The notes beneath the pieces are model-generated. The model had not been told where the DNA came from. It saw nothing but the letters and a program-made list of their open reading frames with translations, and made no database searches. Shown piece after piece: positions 42,241 to 49,859 of a stretch of DNA of 64,000 nucleotides (the first letter of the stretch is position 1; every line of letters starts with the position of its first letter). The stretch is taken from contig CAWBUD010000002.1 in the NCBI GenBank assembly GCA_963791945.1, positions 3,224,001 through 3,288,000 on the forward strand, given 5' to 3'. A program made the translations under genes and the position numbers. This stretch comes from PALSA-1003 sp963791945. Its GTDB lineage: Bacteria; Pseudomonadota; Gammaproteobacteria; Burkholderiales; Casimicrobiaceae.

Positions 42241-42753
42241 TCAATCGAGCTTCAGCGGCACGTCTCTTAGAAACACCGTGAGATCGGTGGTCGGCGGATG
42301 CGCAGGGACCTGGTAGAGCATGTCCGCGATGTAGCCGCGATGATAGGTCGTGTGGTTGGCGAGATGCATCGCGATCTCGGCGCACGTCATCACGCCTTCG
42401 CCGCCCCCGACGAACGTGAAATGCACTTTACGCTCGAGCTCGGCTTCCGTCAGCCGATCGCTCCAGGCGATGTACCAATCGTCCAAGGCGCGCTGCTTCC
42501 GCCGCAACTCCTCCAGCGGCGGATGGTCCGGCGTGTTGCGAGCCGTGAAGCCGTGCTCGCGCCCTTCGAGATGCGCCTGAAAGATCAGGTCGATCACATA
42601 GACGTGATTCAGCGTATGGACGATGTTCTTGAACACGCTGCGCCGAGGCTTGATCGCTTCGCCCTCGGGCAATGCGGCGGCGGCATCGAAGCTGCGCTGA
42701 TTGGCCCACGCCATGTAGCGCGTGAGCATTCGGGCATTGCGAAGGGTCGTCAT
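42241..42753 (-). CDS. DinB-family protein, copy B
   Basis: 170 residues, same length and fold as copy A at 544-1056. Differences are confined to both ends: MTTLRNARMLTRYMAWANQR versus the other copy's RDVRML and NNRIF, and the tail QVPAHPPTTDLTVFLRDVPL. The central 347 bases (42314-42660) are identical to copy A, including third codon positions, while the flanks share nothing. The stop codon abuts the stop of the RluA gene. Same unknown metal-dependent function as copy A. Confidence 0.85.
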   Translation of the reverse strand: MTTLRNARMLTRYMAWANQRSFDAAAALPEGEAIKPRRSVFKNIVHTLNHVYVIDLIFQAHLEGREHGFTARNTPDHPPLEELRRKQRALDDWYIAWSDRLTEAELERKVHFTFVGGGEGVMTCAEIAMHLANHTTYHRGYIADMLYQVPAHPPTTDLTVFLRDVPLKLD

Positions 42754-43013
42754 GGCGTCAGCGTGCTGTTCGGCAAAGTTCCGATGATAAAGACGCGAGC
42801 CAGATCCGCGTCAGGCGAGGCGCTAGGCCGCAACCGTAGCTAGCGTTACGGTCGGGTCGAGTCTCGACGGCAATACTTTCGCAAAAGCGGCGGCACTTGT
42901 CGGAAATAGACATTTTTTTGCACCGCAACCGCATCTTCGCGATGCGCTCATGTACTTTGGGCTGGATTGGCTGATTCAAAGAACCCATGGTGGTCGCTTC
43001 GATGGAGAACGAT

Positions 43014-45110
43014 ATGTTCCGAAGACTATTGCTCCTGGTCGGTGTTGTCTCGATGTTGCTCCCTATCGCATCCTCGGCCCGACTGACGCAGCTGCTGATC
43101 ACCCAGACCACGCCTCTTGCAGGAGGCGTGTCATGGGGCGACACAGGGCCTTACGAGAAGTTGACGGGGATCGCGTATTTCGAAGTCGATCCCAGTGACC
43201 CACTGAATGCCGTCATCGTCGATCTCGATAAGGCGCCTCGCAACGCGCACGGCATGGTCGAATTCAGCACGCAGGTCATGATCGTGAAGCCGGTCGACAT
43301 GTCGCTCAGCAATCACAAGATCTTCTACCGCGTCAACAACCGCGGCAACGACAGCCTGCTCAATGCACAGACCGTTGCTCAAGTCGGCAGCAACGACATT
43401 TACCTCAAGATGGGCTATGTGATCGCGGATGCAGGATGGGAGGGCGACGTGCTGCCCACGCCGACGAAGCTCGTAGCGACGCTGCCTGTCGCGGCGAATG
43501 CCGATGCCAGCCCGATCATTGGTCCGATGCGCATCGAGTACTCTGATCGCACCATTCCATTGGGCGGCACGTTCACGATGAACCTCGAGGGCAACGCCGC
43601 GTTCCATTCCTACGAGACGTCCGACACGAATACGGCGCACTCGACATTCACGGTCCGCGACGCAGTCAATGGTGCGAAAACGCCGATTGCGTCCGATCGT
43701 TGGGCATTCGGGCGCTGTCCGACGGGACAGGCAAGCCTGGTTCCGTCGACGTTCGACATCTGCTATTTCGACGGTTTTCAGAACAACAAGCTGTACGAGC
43801 TGATCTACCCGGCGATGAACCCGATTGTCATGGCGCTGGGGCACGCGACGACTCGCGATTTCGCTTCGTTCCTGCGCTACCAGACCCAAGACGATCTGGG
43901 CACCCCGAACCCGCTTGGCGCGGGAATCAGGCGCGTTTATGCCGATGGCGGCTCGCAGACTGCGGGGTACTTGCGCGACTTCATGTACCTGGGGTTCAAC
44001 GAAGACGAATCGCATCGAAAGGCGTTCGACGGCATCATGCCGGAATATGGTGGAACCGATCGCGTTTTCATCAACGTCCGGTTCGCCGATCCGAACATCT
44101 GGTCGGATGAGGACGACCGACACAACTTCCTGCAGTCGAGCTACCCGCCGTTCACGTATGCCGTCACGACCGATCCGATCTCGGGAATTACCGATGGTGT
44201 GCTGAAGCGGCCCGCAACCGACCCTGTCGTGTTTCAGATCGACTCGGGCGCGGAATTCTGGCAGCTTCGCGGCTCCCTCAACGTCGCCGACGGCGAAGGC
44301 CGGCCTGTAGCGCTGCCGCCAAACGTTCGCCTGTACTTCAACTCCAGCATGTCGCACGGCTTTGGTACAGCTGGCCTGACCAGCACCGGCGCGGTGACGG
44401 TTCCCGGGCATAACGTCCTATGCGAGAACACCACCACGGGCGGGTCGGTCGCAGAATCGGTTCGAGCACTTCTCGTCGCGATGGATGAGTGGGTAGACCA
44501 AGGCATCGAACCGCCGCCGAGCAATTATCCGAACCTGGTCGACCGCGGCCAGGGCATTGCTCACGGCGATCCCCAGGGTCAAGACAAGGGGGCGACGCTA
44601 GTCTCGCTGCAGCAGGCAAGCGAGTCGTTCCCCGCGATCCCTGGCGTCAGTTTTCCCACAGTCATGAACCAGTACGAGCTGCTCGACTTCGGCCCAAGCT
44701 TCGGCAAGACGGGAGGGATATTGACGCTTCAGCCGCCGGTCCTCGGACCTAGCTATCAGATGTTCGTGCCGCGGCCCGACAAGGACGGGCTCGACATCGC
44801 GGGGATCCGGCCGATGCAGATCCGCGTACCGCTCGGTACGACGATGGCATGGAACATTCGGGCACCGGGCCACCGCAGCCCCGATCTTTGCGGGCTGACC
44901 GGTTCTTTTATCCCGCTCGCGCAGACCAAGGCGGAGCGACTGGCAAGCGGCGATCCCAGGCTCTCGCTCGAAGAGAGGTACCACGACCACGAAGGTTTTG
45001 TCCGCGCGGTGCGGCAGGCGGCTCAGAAGCTGGTTGGCGAGCGGTTCTTGCTTCAGGTGGATGCCGACGGATTTATCAATGCCGCGGAGGCGAGCAACAT
45101 CCTGGAGTAG
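43014..45110 (+). CDS. Exported alpha/beta hydrolase domain protein (Abhydrolase_10-like)
   Basis: A 698-residue protein with a signal peptide (MFRRLLLLVGVVSMLLPIAS, cleavage near SSA). The family signature is visible throughout: GDTGPYEKLTGIAYFEVDPS, FYRVNNRGNDSLLNA, GYVIADAGWEGDVLPTPTKL, YADGGSQTAGYLRDFMYLGF (nucleophile-elbow region GGSQTAG), FDGIMPEYGG, the STMSHG-like FNSSMSHGFGT, and a C-terminal TGSFIPLAQTKAERLASGDP. These proteins are predicted hydrolases, mostly uncharacterised, active in the periplasm. The start is placed by GGAG 6 bases upstream; two earlier in-frame ATGs precede it. Confidence 0.8.
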   Translation: MFRRLLLLVGVVSMLLPIASSARLTQLLITQTTPLAGGVSWGDTGPYEKLTGIAYFEVDPSDPLNAVIVDLDKAPRNAHGMVEFSTQVMIVKPVDMSLSNHKIFYRVNNRGNDSLLNAQTVAQVGSNDIYLKMGYVIADAGWEGDVLPTPTKLVATLPVAANADASPIIGPMRIEYSDRTIPLGGTFTMNLEGNAAFHSYETSDTNTAHSTFTVRDAVNGAKTPIASDRWAFGRCPTGQASLVPSTFDICYFDGFQNNKLYELIYPAMNPIVMALGHATTRDFASFLRYQTQDDLGTPNPLGAGIRRVYADGGSQTAGYLRDFMYLGFNEDESHRKAFDGIMPEYGGTDRVFINVRFADPNIWSDEDDRHNFLQSSYPPFTYAVTTDPISGITDGVLKRPATDPVVFQIDSGAEFWQLRGSLNVADGEGRPVALPPNVRLYFNSSMSHGFGTAGLTSTGAVTVPGHNVLCENTTTGGSVAESVRALLVAMDEWVDQGIEPPPSNYPNLVDRGQGIAHGDPQGQDKGATLVSLQQASESFPAIPGVSFPTVMNQYELLDFGPSFGKTGGILTLQPPVLGPSYQMFVPRPDKDGLDIAGIRPMQIRVPLGTTMAWNIRAPGHRSPDLCGLTGSFIPLAQTKAERLASGDPRLSLEERYHDHEGFVRAVRQAAQKLVGERFLLQVDADGFINAAEASNILE

Positions 45111-45169
45111 CGGGTTCGAGAACCGTGCACGCACGAACGGATCCCACGCTCAGTGTCTCTTGGCAAGGC

Positions 45170-45357
45170 CCGGGCCTCCTCTCGCCGCTCTCGGTTCGCT
45201 CAACCTGAACATATTCCGTCCAACCAAGGCACTCCTGGATGAAGCGATCTATGAACGAGTACCGGGTTTGAGCCTCGTTAGATAGATCGCCTAATGGTGA
45301 AAATTCCGCAACTAGCTCATTGAGCTTGGCACGCGCAACACTAAACTCAATGGTCAT
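45170..45357 (-). pseudogene. N-terminal remnant of an HsdR-like restriction/ATPase protein
   Basis: The minus-strand frame from the ATG at 45357 reads MTIEFSVARAKLNELVAEFS, then NEAQTRYSFIDRFIQECLGW and YVQVERTESGERR. This matches the start of large restriction-type proteins (NExQTRxxFIDxxLxxLGW, followed normally by YxL.xP.xxIEAK). After GERR the sequence becomes unrelated GC-rich DNA with no nuclease core. The fragment is A/T-richer than its surroundings, suggesting transfer followed by deletion. It lies in the 342-base gap between the hydrolase and icmF, whose remaining bases hold nothing recognisable. Confidence 0.55.
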
Positions 45358-45452
45358 GGTTCATCCATGGTTCCGGATCGCAAAAAGGAGTTTCTTGAAG
45401 CCACTTGCGACCCGCCTACATCGAAGCTAGTGCGAGCGATTTGCCGTCACAG

Positions 45453-48400
45453 CTACATACTCCTCCGATATTCCCCGCCTACCTCGAACAGCGCCTTCGT
45501 GATCTGGCCGAGCGAGCAGACGCGCACGGTCCTCATGAGCTCGGCGAAGACGTTGCCGTTCTCGATCACGACGCGCTTCAAGCGCTCCAACGCCGCGGGC
45601 GCCGCCTTCGCATTCCGCGCATGAAAATCCGCCAGCCGTTTCAGCTGCGACTGCTTCTCTTCCTCGGTCGAGCGCGCGAGCTCGATCTTCTTCGGTACGG
45701 CGTCGCTGTGCTTGGCGAGGAAGGTATTCACGCCGACGATGGGATACGAGCCGTCGTGCTTCTTGTGCTCGTAGTAAAGCGATTCCTCCTGGATCTTGCC
45801 GCGCTGGTAGCCGGTCTCCATCGCGCCCAGCACGCCGCCGCGCTCGCTGATCGCCTCGAACTCCTCGAGCACCGCTTCCTCGACGAGATCGGTCAGCTCC
45901 TCGATGATGAAGCTGCCCTGGTTCGGATTTTCGTTCTTGGAAAGGCCCCACTCGCGGTTGATGATGAGCTGGATCGCCATCGCACGGCGCACGCTCTCCT
46001 CGGTCGGCGTGGTGATCGCCTCGTCGTAGGCGTTGGTGTGCAGCGAATTGGTGTTGTCGTAGCTCGAGATCAGCGCCTGTAGCGTGGTGCGGATGTCGTT
46101 GAACGAGATCTCCTGCGCGTGCAGACTCCGGCCGCTTGTTTGTGAATGAAACTTGAGCTTCTGCGAGCGCTCGTTGGCGCCGTAGCGCTCGCGCATCGCC
46201 ACCGCCCAGATGCGCCTCGCGACGCGGCCGATCACCGAATACTCCGGATCCATGCCGTAGCTGAAGAAGAACGACAGGTTGGGCGCGAAGTCGTCGATGT
46301 GCATGCCGCGCGCGAGATACGCCTCCACGAACGTGAAGCCGTTCGAGAGCGTGAATGCGAGCTGGCTGATCGGGTTGGCGCCGGCCTCGGCGATGTGATA
46401 GCCCGAGATCGACACCGAGTAGAAGTTCTTCACGTCGTGCTGGACGAAGTACTCCTGGATGTCGCCCATCACCTTGAGGCTGAACTCGGTGGAGAAGATG
46501 CAGGTGTTCTGGCCCTGGTCCTCTTTCAGGATGTCGGCCTGCACCGTGCCGCGCACGGTGGAGAGCGTCCAAGCCCTGATCTTCTGCGCCTCGTCGTCGG
46601 TCGCCTCACGCTTGTTGTCGGCACGGAAGCGGTCGAGCTGCTGATCGATCGCGGTGTTCATGAACATCGCCAGGATGGTCGGCGCCGGGCCGTTGATCGT
46701 CATCGACACCGAGTTGTTCGGCGCGGTGAGATCGAAGCCGGAGTAGAGCACCTTCATGTCGTCGAGCGTGGCGATCGAAACGCCCGAGTTGCCGACCTTG
46801 CCGTAGATGTCGGGGCGCAAGTCCGGATCGTTGCCGTAGAGCGTGACCGAGTCGAAGGCGGTGGAGAGCCGCTTGGCCGGCATGCCGTCGGCGAGCATGT
46901 GGAAGCGCTTGTTGGTGCGGAACGCGTCCCCTTCGCCGGCGAACATGCGCGTGGGGTCCTCGTTCTCGCGCTTGAACGCGAACACGCCGGCGGTGAACGG
47001 GAACGATCCGGGGACGTTCTCGCGGAGCTGCCAGCGGAGGACTTCTGCATCGTCTTCGAACTTGGGCAGCACAACCTTGGGGACGTGCGTGCCGGAGAGC
47101 GACACGGTCGTAAGCGCGGTGCGTATTTCCTTGCCGCGGATTCGCACGACGTACTCGTCGCCGGTATAGGCCGCCTTGGTCTGCGGCCACATGGCGAGGA
47201 GTTTTGCGGCGCGCGGGTCGAGCTGTTTCCCGCGTTCTTCGATCAGGGCGTCGATGCGTCCCGCTAATTCGTCATCCCGGCGAAGGCCGGGATCGAGGTT
47301 CGCGGCTGCCTTGTTCGAAGGAACTTGGGCCCCGGCCGCAGCCTGCCCCGGAGTGCTTGAGTCCGGGGCCGGGGCGACGATCTTTGCGGCAGCCTGCGCC
47401 GGGGCGACACCGAGCAGCATTGCCTTCGTCGCCGTCAACTGCTGGCGCTCGCGCGCGATCTTCGCCTGTTCCCGCGCCCAACCGTGATAGCCGCGGACCG
47501 TCTCGGCGATCTCGGCGAGGTAGCGGACGCGTGACGCGGGAACGATGACGTTGGTGCCAGTGGAGAACTTGGTGTTGACGGGCGGGAGCTTTCCCGTATG
47601 CGGGCTAACTTGGACCCCGGCCTGCGCCGGGGTGACCCCCGAACCGGCCTTCGCCGGGGCGACAATCGAAGCAACGTCCGCCGAAAGACGCTGAGTCCCC
47701 GCTTTCGCGGGGACGACACCCTCCGCGAGCTGCAGGCCTTCTTGCGTCAGCCGCGCCACCAGCGCCTGATACAGCGCCGTCACGCCGTCGTCGTTGAAGC
47801 GCGACGCGATCGTGCCATACACCGGCATCTCTTCGGGCGCGGTCGAGAAGAGCTCGCGGTTCCGCTGATACTGCTTGCGCACGTCGCGCAGCGCGTCCTG
47901 CGCGCCCTTCCGGTCGAACTTGTTGATCGCGACGAAGTCGGCGAAGTCGAGCATGTCGATCTTCTCGAGCTGGCTCGCTGCGCCGAATTCCGGAGTCATC
48001 ACATACAGAGTGCAGTCCGCCAACGGCACGATCGCCGCGTCGCCCTGGCCGATGCCCGAGGTCTCGACCACGATCAGGTCGAAGCCAGCGACCTTGCACG
48101 CCGCAATCGCGTCCGGGAGCGCCTTGCTGATCTCCATGCCCGCCGCGCGCGTCGCCATCGAGCGCATATAGATATTGGCGCTTTTGCCAACCGAGTGGAT
48201 CGCGTTCATGCGGATCCGGTCGCCGAGGAGCGCGCCGCCGGACTTGCGCCGCGACGGATCGATGGAGATGATCGCGATCTTCAGCTTGTCGTCCTGATCG
48301 AGACGGAAGCGCCGGATCAGCTCGTCGGTGAGCGAGGATTTGCCCGCGCCGCCCGTGCCGGTGATGCCGAGAACGGGCGCCTTGGAGCTCTCGGCCGCGC

Positions 48401-48980
48401 GCAGCAATTCGTCGCGGAGCTTCGCCGGCACGCTTTCCGCTTCGAGGCCGGTGATGAATCGCGCCAATACGCGCTTGTCGCCGGCGCGCAATGCCGAGAG
48501 ATCCTTCGGCAGTTCTTTCGCGAGATCGAAGTCGCAAGCCGTGACGACCTCGTTGATCATGCCCTGCAGGCCGAGCTTCGCGCCGTCCTCGGGCGAGAAG
48601 ATCCGCGCCACGCCGTAGCTCTGCAGCTCTTCGATCTCCGACGGGATGATCACCCCGCCGCCGCCGCCGAACACCTTGATGTTGCCGCCGCCGCGCTCGC
48701 GCAGGAGGTCGAGCATGTACTTGAAGAACTCGATGTGCCCGCCCTGATACGACGACACGGCGATGCCGTGCGCGTCTTCCTGCAGCGCCGCGGTGACGAT
48801 TTCGTCCACCGAGCGGTTGTGCCCGAGATGGATCACCTCGCAGCCGGTCGCCTGGAGGATGCGGCGCATGATGTTGATCGACGCGTCGTGGCCGTCGAAG
48901 AGAGAGGCGGCCGTGACGAAGCGCACCTTGTGGCTGAGCTTGGCCATCGGGGGCTTCTTGGCGACGGCGACGTCATTCAT
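45453..48980 (-). CDS. icmF: Fused isobutyryl-CoA mutase (IcmF)
   Basis: A 1175-residue adenosylcobalamin enzyme interconverting isobutyryl-CoA and n-butyryl-CoA. Order: B12-binding domain (residues 15-150; SLFDGHDASINIMRR with axial His31), MeaB-like chaperone GTPase (about 200-420; GITGTGGAGKSS, Lys214; VVETSGIGQGD; INKFDRKGA), linker, then the substrate-binding mutase barrel (about 600-1175; GTHVPKVVLPKFEDD, YGKVGNSGVSIATLDDM, SISGYHIAEAGANPISQLAF, DPEYSVIGRVARRIWAVAMR). Known IcmF proteins are about 1090 residues; the extra 80 are two translated REP-type repeats in the linker (residues 422-460 and 526-571). A palindromic operator candidate lies upstream. Confidence 0.95.
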   Translation of the reverse strand: MNDVAVAKKPPMAKLSHKVRFVTAASLFDGHDASINIMRRILQATGCEVIHLGHNRSVDEIVTAALQEDAHGIAVSSYQGGHIEFFKYMLDLLRERGGGNIKVFGGGGGVIIPSEIEELQSYGVARIFSPEDGAKLGLQGMINEVVTACDFDLAKELPKDLSALRAGDKRVLARFITGLEAESVPAKLRDELLRAAESSKAPVLGITGTGGAGKSSLTDELIRRFRLDQDDKLKIAIISIDPSRRKSGGALLGDRIRMNAIHSVGKSANIYMRSMATRAAGMEISKALPDAIAACKVAGFDLIVVETSGIGQGDAAIVPLADCTLYVMTPEFGAASQLEKIDMLDFADFVAINKFDRKGAQDALRDVRKQYQRNRELFSTAPEEMPVYGTIASRFNDDGVTALYQALVARLTQEGLQLAEGVVPAKAGTQRLSADVASIVAPAKAGSGVTPAQAGVQVSPHTGKLPPVNTKFSTGTNVIVPASRVRYLAEIAETVRGYHGWAREQAKIARERQQLTATKAMLLGVAPAQAAAKIVAPAPDSSTPGQAAAGAQVPSNKAAANLDPGLRRDDELAGRIDALIEERGKQLDPRAAKLLAMWPQTKAAYTGDEYVVRIRGKEIRTALTTVSLSGTHVPKVVLPKFEDDAEVLRWQLRENVPGSFPFTAGVFAFKRENEDPTRMFAGEGDAFRTNKRFHMLADGMPAKRLSTAFDSVTLYGNDPDLRPDIYGKVGNSGVSIATLDDMKVLYSGFDLTAPNNSVSMTINGPAPTILAMFMNTAIDQQLDRFRADNKREATDDEAQKIRAWTLSTVRGTVQADILKEDQGQNTCIFSTEFSLKVMGDIQEYFVQHDVKNFYSVSISGYHIAEAGANPISQLAFTLSNGFTFVEAYLARGMHIDDFAPNLSFFFSYGMDPEYSVIGRVARRIWAVAMRERYGANERSQKLKFHSQTSGRSLHAQEISFNDIRTTLQALISSYDNTNSLHTNAYDEAITTPTEESVRRAMAIQLIINREWGLSKNENPNQGSFIIEELTDLVEEAVLEEFEAISERGGVLGAMETGYQRGKIQEESLYYEHKKHDGSYPIVGVNTFLAKHSDAVPKKIELARSTEEEKQSQLKRLADFHARNAKAAPAALERLKRVVIENGNVFAELMRTVRVCSLGQITKALFEVGGEYRRSM
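47268..47405 (-). repeat. REP-type repeat inside icmF, insert 2 (residues about 526-571)
   Basis: Contains CATCCCGGCGAAGGCCGGGA and GGAGTGCTTGAGTCCGGGGC, the same blocks as the intergenic array at 52590-52790. Translated it gives APDSSTPGQAAAGAQVPSN and NLDPGLRRDDE, low-complexity residues unlike the IcmF family. Confidence 0.85.
47601..47717 (-). repeat. REP-type repeat inside icmF, insert 1 (residues about 422-460)
   Basis: Contains ACCCCGGCCTGCGCCGGGGT, CCGGCCTTCGCCGGGGCGAC and CCCGCTTTCGCGGGGACGAC, three palindromic units of the dispersed family. Translated it reads VVPAKAGTQRLSADVASIV, then APAKAGSGVTPAQAGVQ. Confidence 0.85.
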
Positions 48981-49008
48981 GGCGATTCTTTCGTCGTGCG
49001 GGCGTGAT

Positions 49009-49090
49009 CCCGGGGTTCGCGAAGCTCACCCGGCTACGACTTCGTGCGGTGCAGTCTCCTGGGTTCGCAGAGCTCACCCCGGGCTAAGGG
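49009..49090. repeat. Dispersed GTAGCC/GGGTTCGC-type intergenic repeat, copy 2
   Basis: GATCCCGGGGTTCGCGAAGC followed by TCACCCGGCTACG, and again GGGTTCGCAGAGCTCACCCC with GGGCTA. Same family as 481-530 and 62699-62850. It lies upstream of icmF. Confidence 0.5.
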
Positions 49091-49151
49091 CTGCGCGTCT
49101 ACTTGCGTCCGGAAAAAGCTTACTCCTCGGCCTGCTGCCGGCCACATTAGC

Positions 49152-49171
49152 TGACGTTTACGTAAACGTCA
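49152..49171. promoter_or_regulatory. Perfect 20-bp palindrome between icmF and lipoprotein genes
   Basis: TGACGTTTACGTAAACGTCA. On the minus strand TTGACG at its edge can act as a -35 box with TAATGT 17 bases on, pointing at icmF; on the plus strand TATACT lies at 49187-49192 toward the lipoprotein gene. ACGTxxACGT palindromes resemble operators of MerR-type LiuR regulators of branched-chain acid catabolism (from memory), which would fit an isobutyryl-CoA gene. Confidence 0.65.
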
Positions 49172-49268
49172 ATCTACACCGGAGTTATACTGAAAATGTA
49201 TATCTACGGCTGGCCCGAGGGCGTCCGATTTCCCGGGCGTACGGTGACGGCGGCGGGAGGAGCGAACC

Positions 49269-49618
49269 ATGAATCGCAAACTGTGCCGGCTTCTGACATT
49301 GGCGGGACTCCTGGCGGTCGGCGGCTGCGTATACCAGCCCGTGGTCGTATCGCCGCAGACGACCGTTGAACAGCGCTTCGATCGCGCCTGGTCCGCCGTC
49401 TCAGGAGCCATGTACGACCAGGGCCTAGCTATCACGGTGCAGGACCGCGCGGCCGGAATCATCCGTGGCGAACGCGCGGCGCCACCATCACGGCCACGCT
49501 CCAGGCGATGGCCAACGGCAGCGTCCAAGTGAAGTTTAACTCCAGCGGGACAAGCAGCACGGACCCCGGCCTCATCGATCGGGTTTCGGCCAGCTACGAT
49601 CGACGCATGGGGATGTGA
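49269..49618 (+). pseudogene. Frameshifted small lipoprotein gene
   Basis: The first frame encodes a lipoprotein signal (MNRKLCRLLTLAGLLAVGGC, lipobox AVGGC after the helix) and VVVSPQTTVEQRFDRAWSAV, DQGLAITVQDRAAGIIRGER. Around 49480 the sensible continuation moves to another frame: GATITATLQAMANGSVQVKF, SSGTSSTDPGLIDRVSASYD, ending at a TGA at 49616. A single lost base near 49475-49490 explains this. The intact product would be about 116 residues. A sequencing error is an alternative to a true mutation. Confidence 0.65.
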
Positions 49619-49859
49619 CCTGGCGCCGGTTGAAAAAACGGGCATAGGTGGGCGCCCACTACGACGCGAAAGCCCTCCTGCCGCAGGCCCAAAATCAGCT
49701 TCGTCAGGCAGGAACCATTGCCCGCCCGGACGCTCAATTGGAGTCCCCACCGGAATGCTTCCCGGCTCGGCCCTTCGGGCTGAGCCGACCGCTTCGTCCG
49801 CCGGCGGGGCGCCCCCTTAAACTGTTTGCTTTGCGTCGCAACGACCCAAGATTCCAGCA

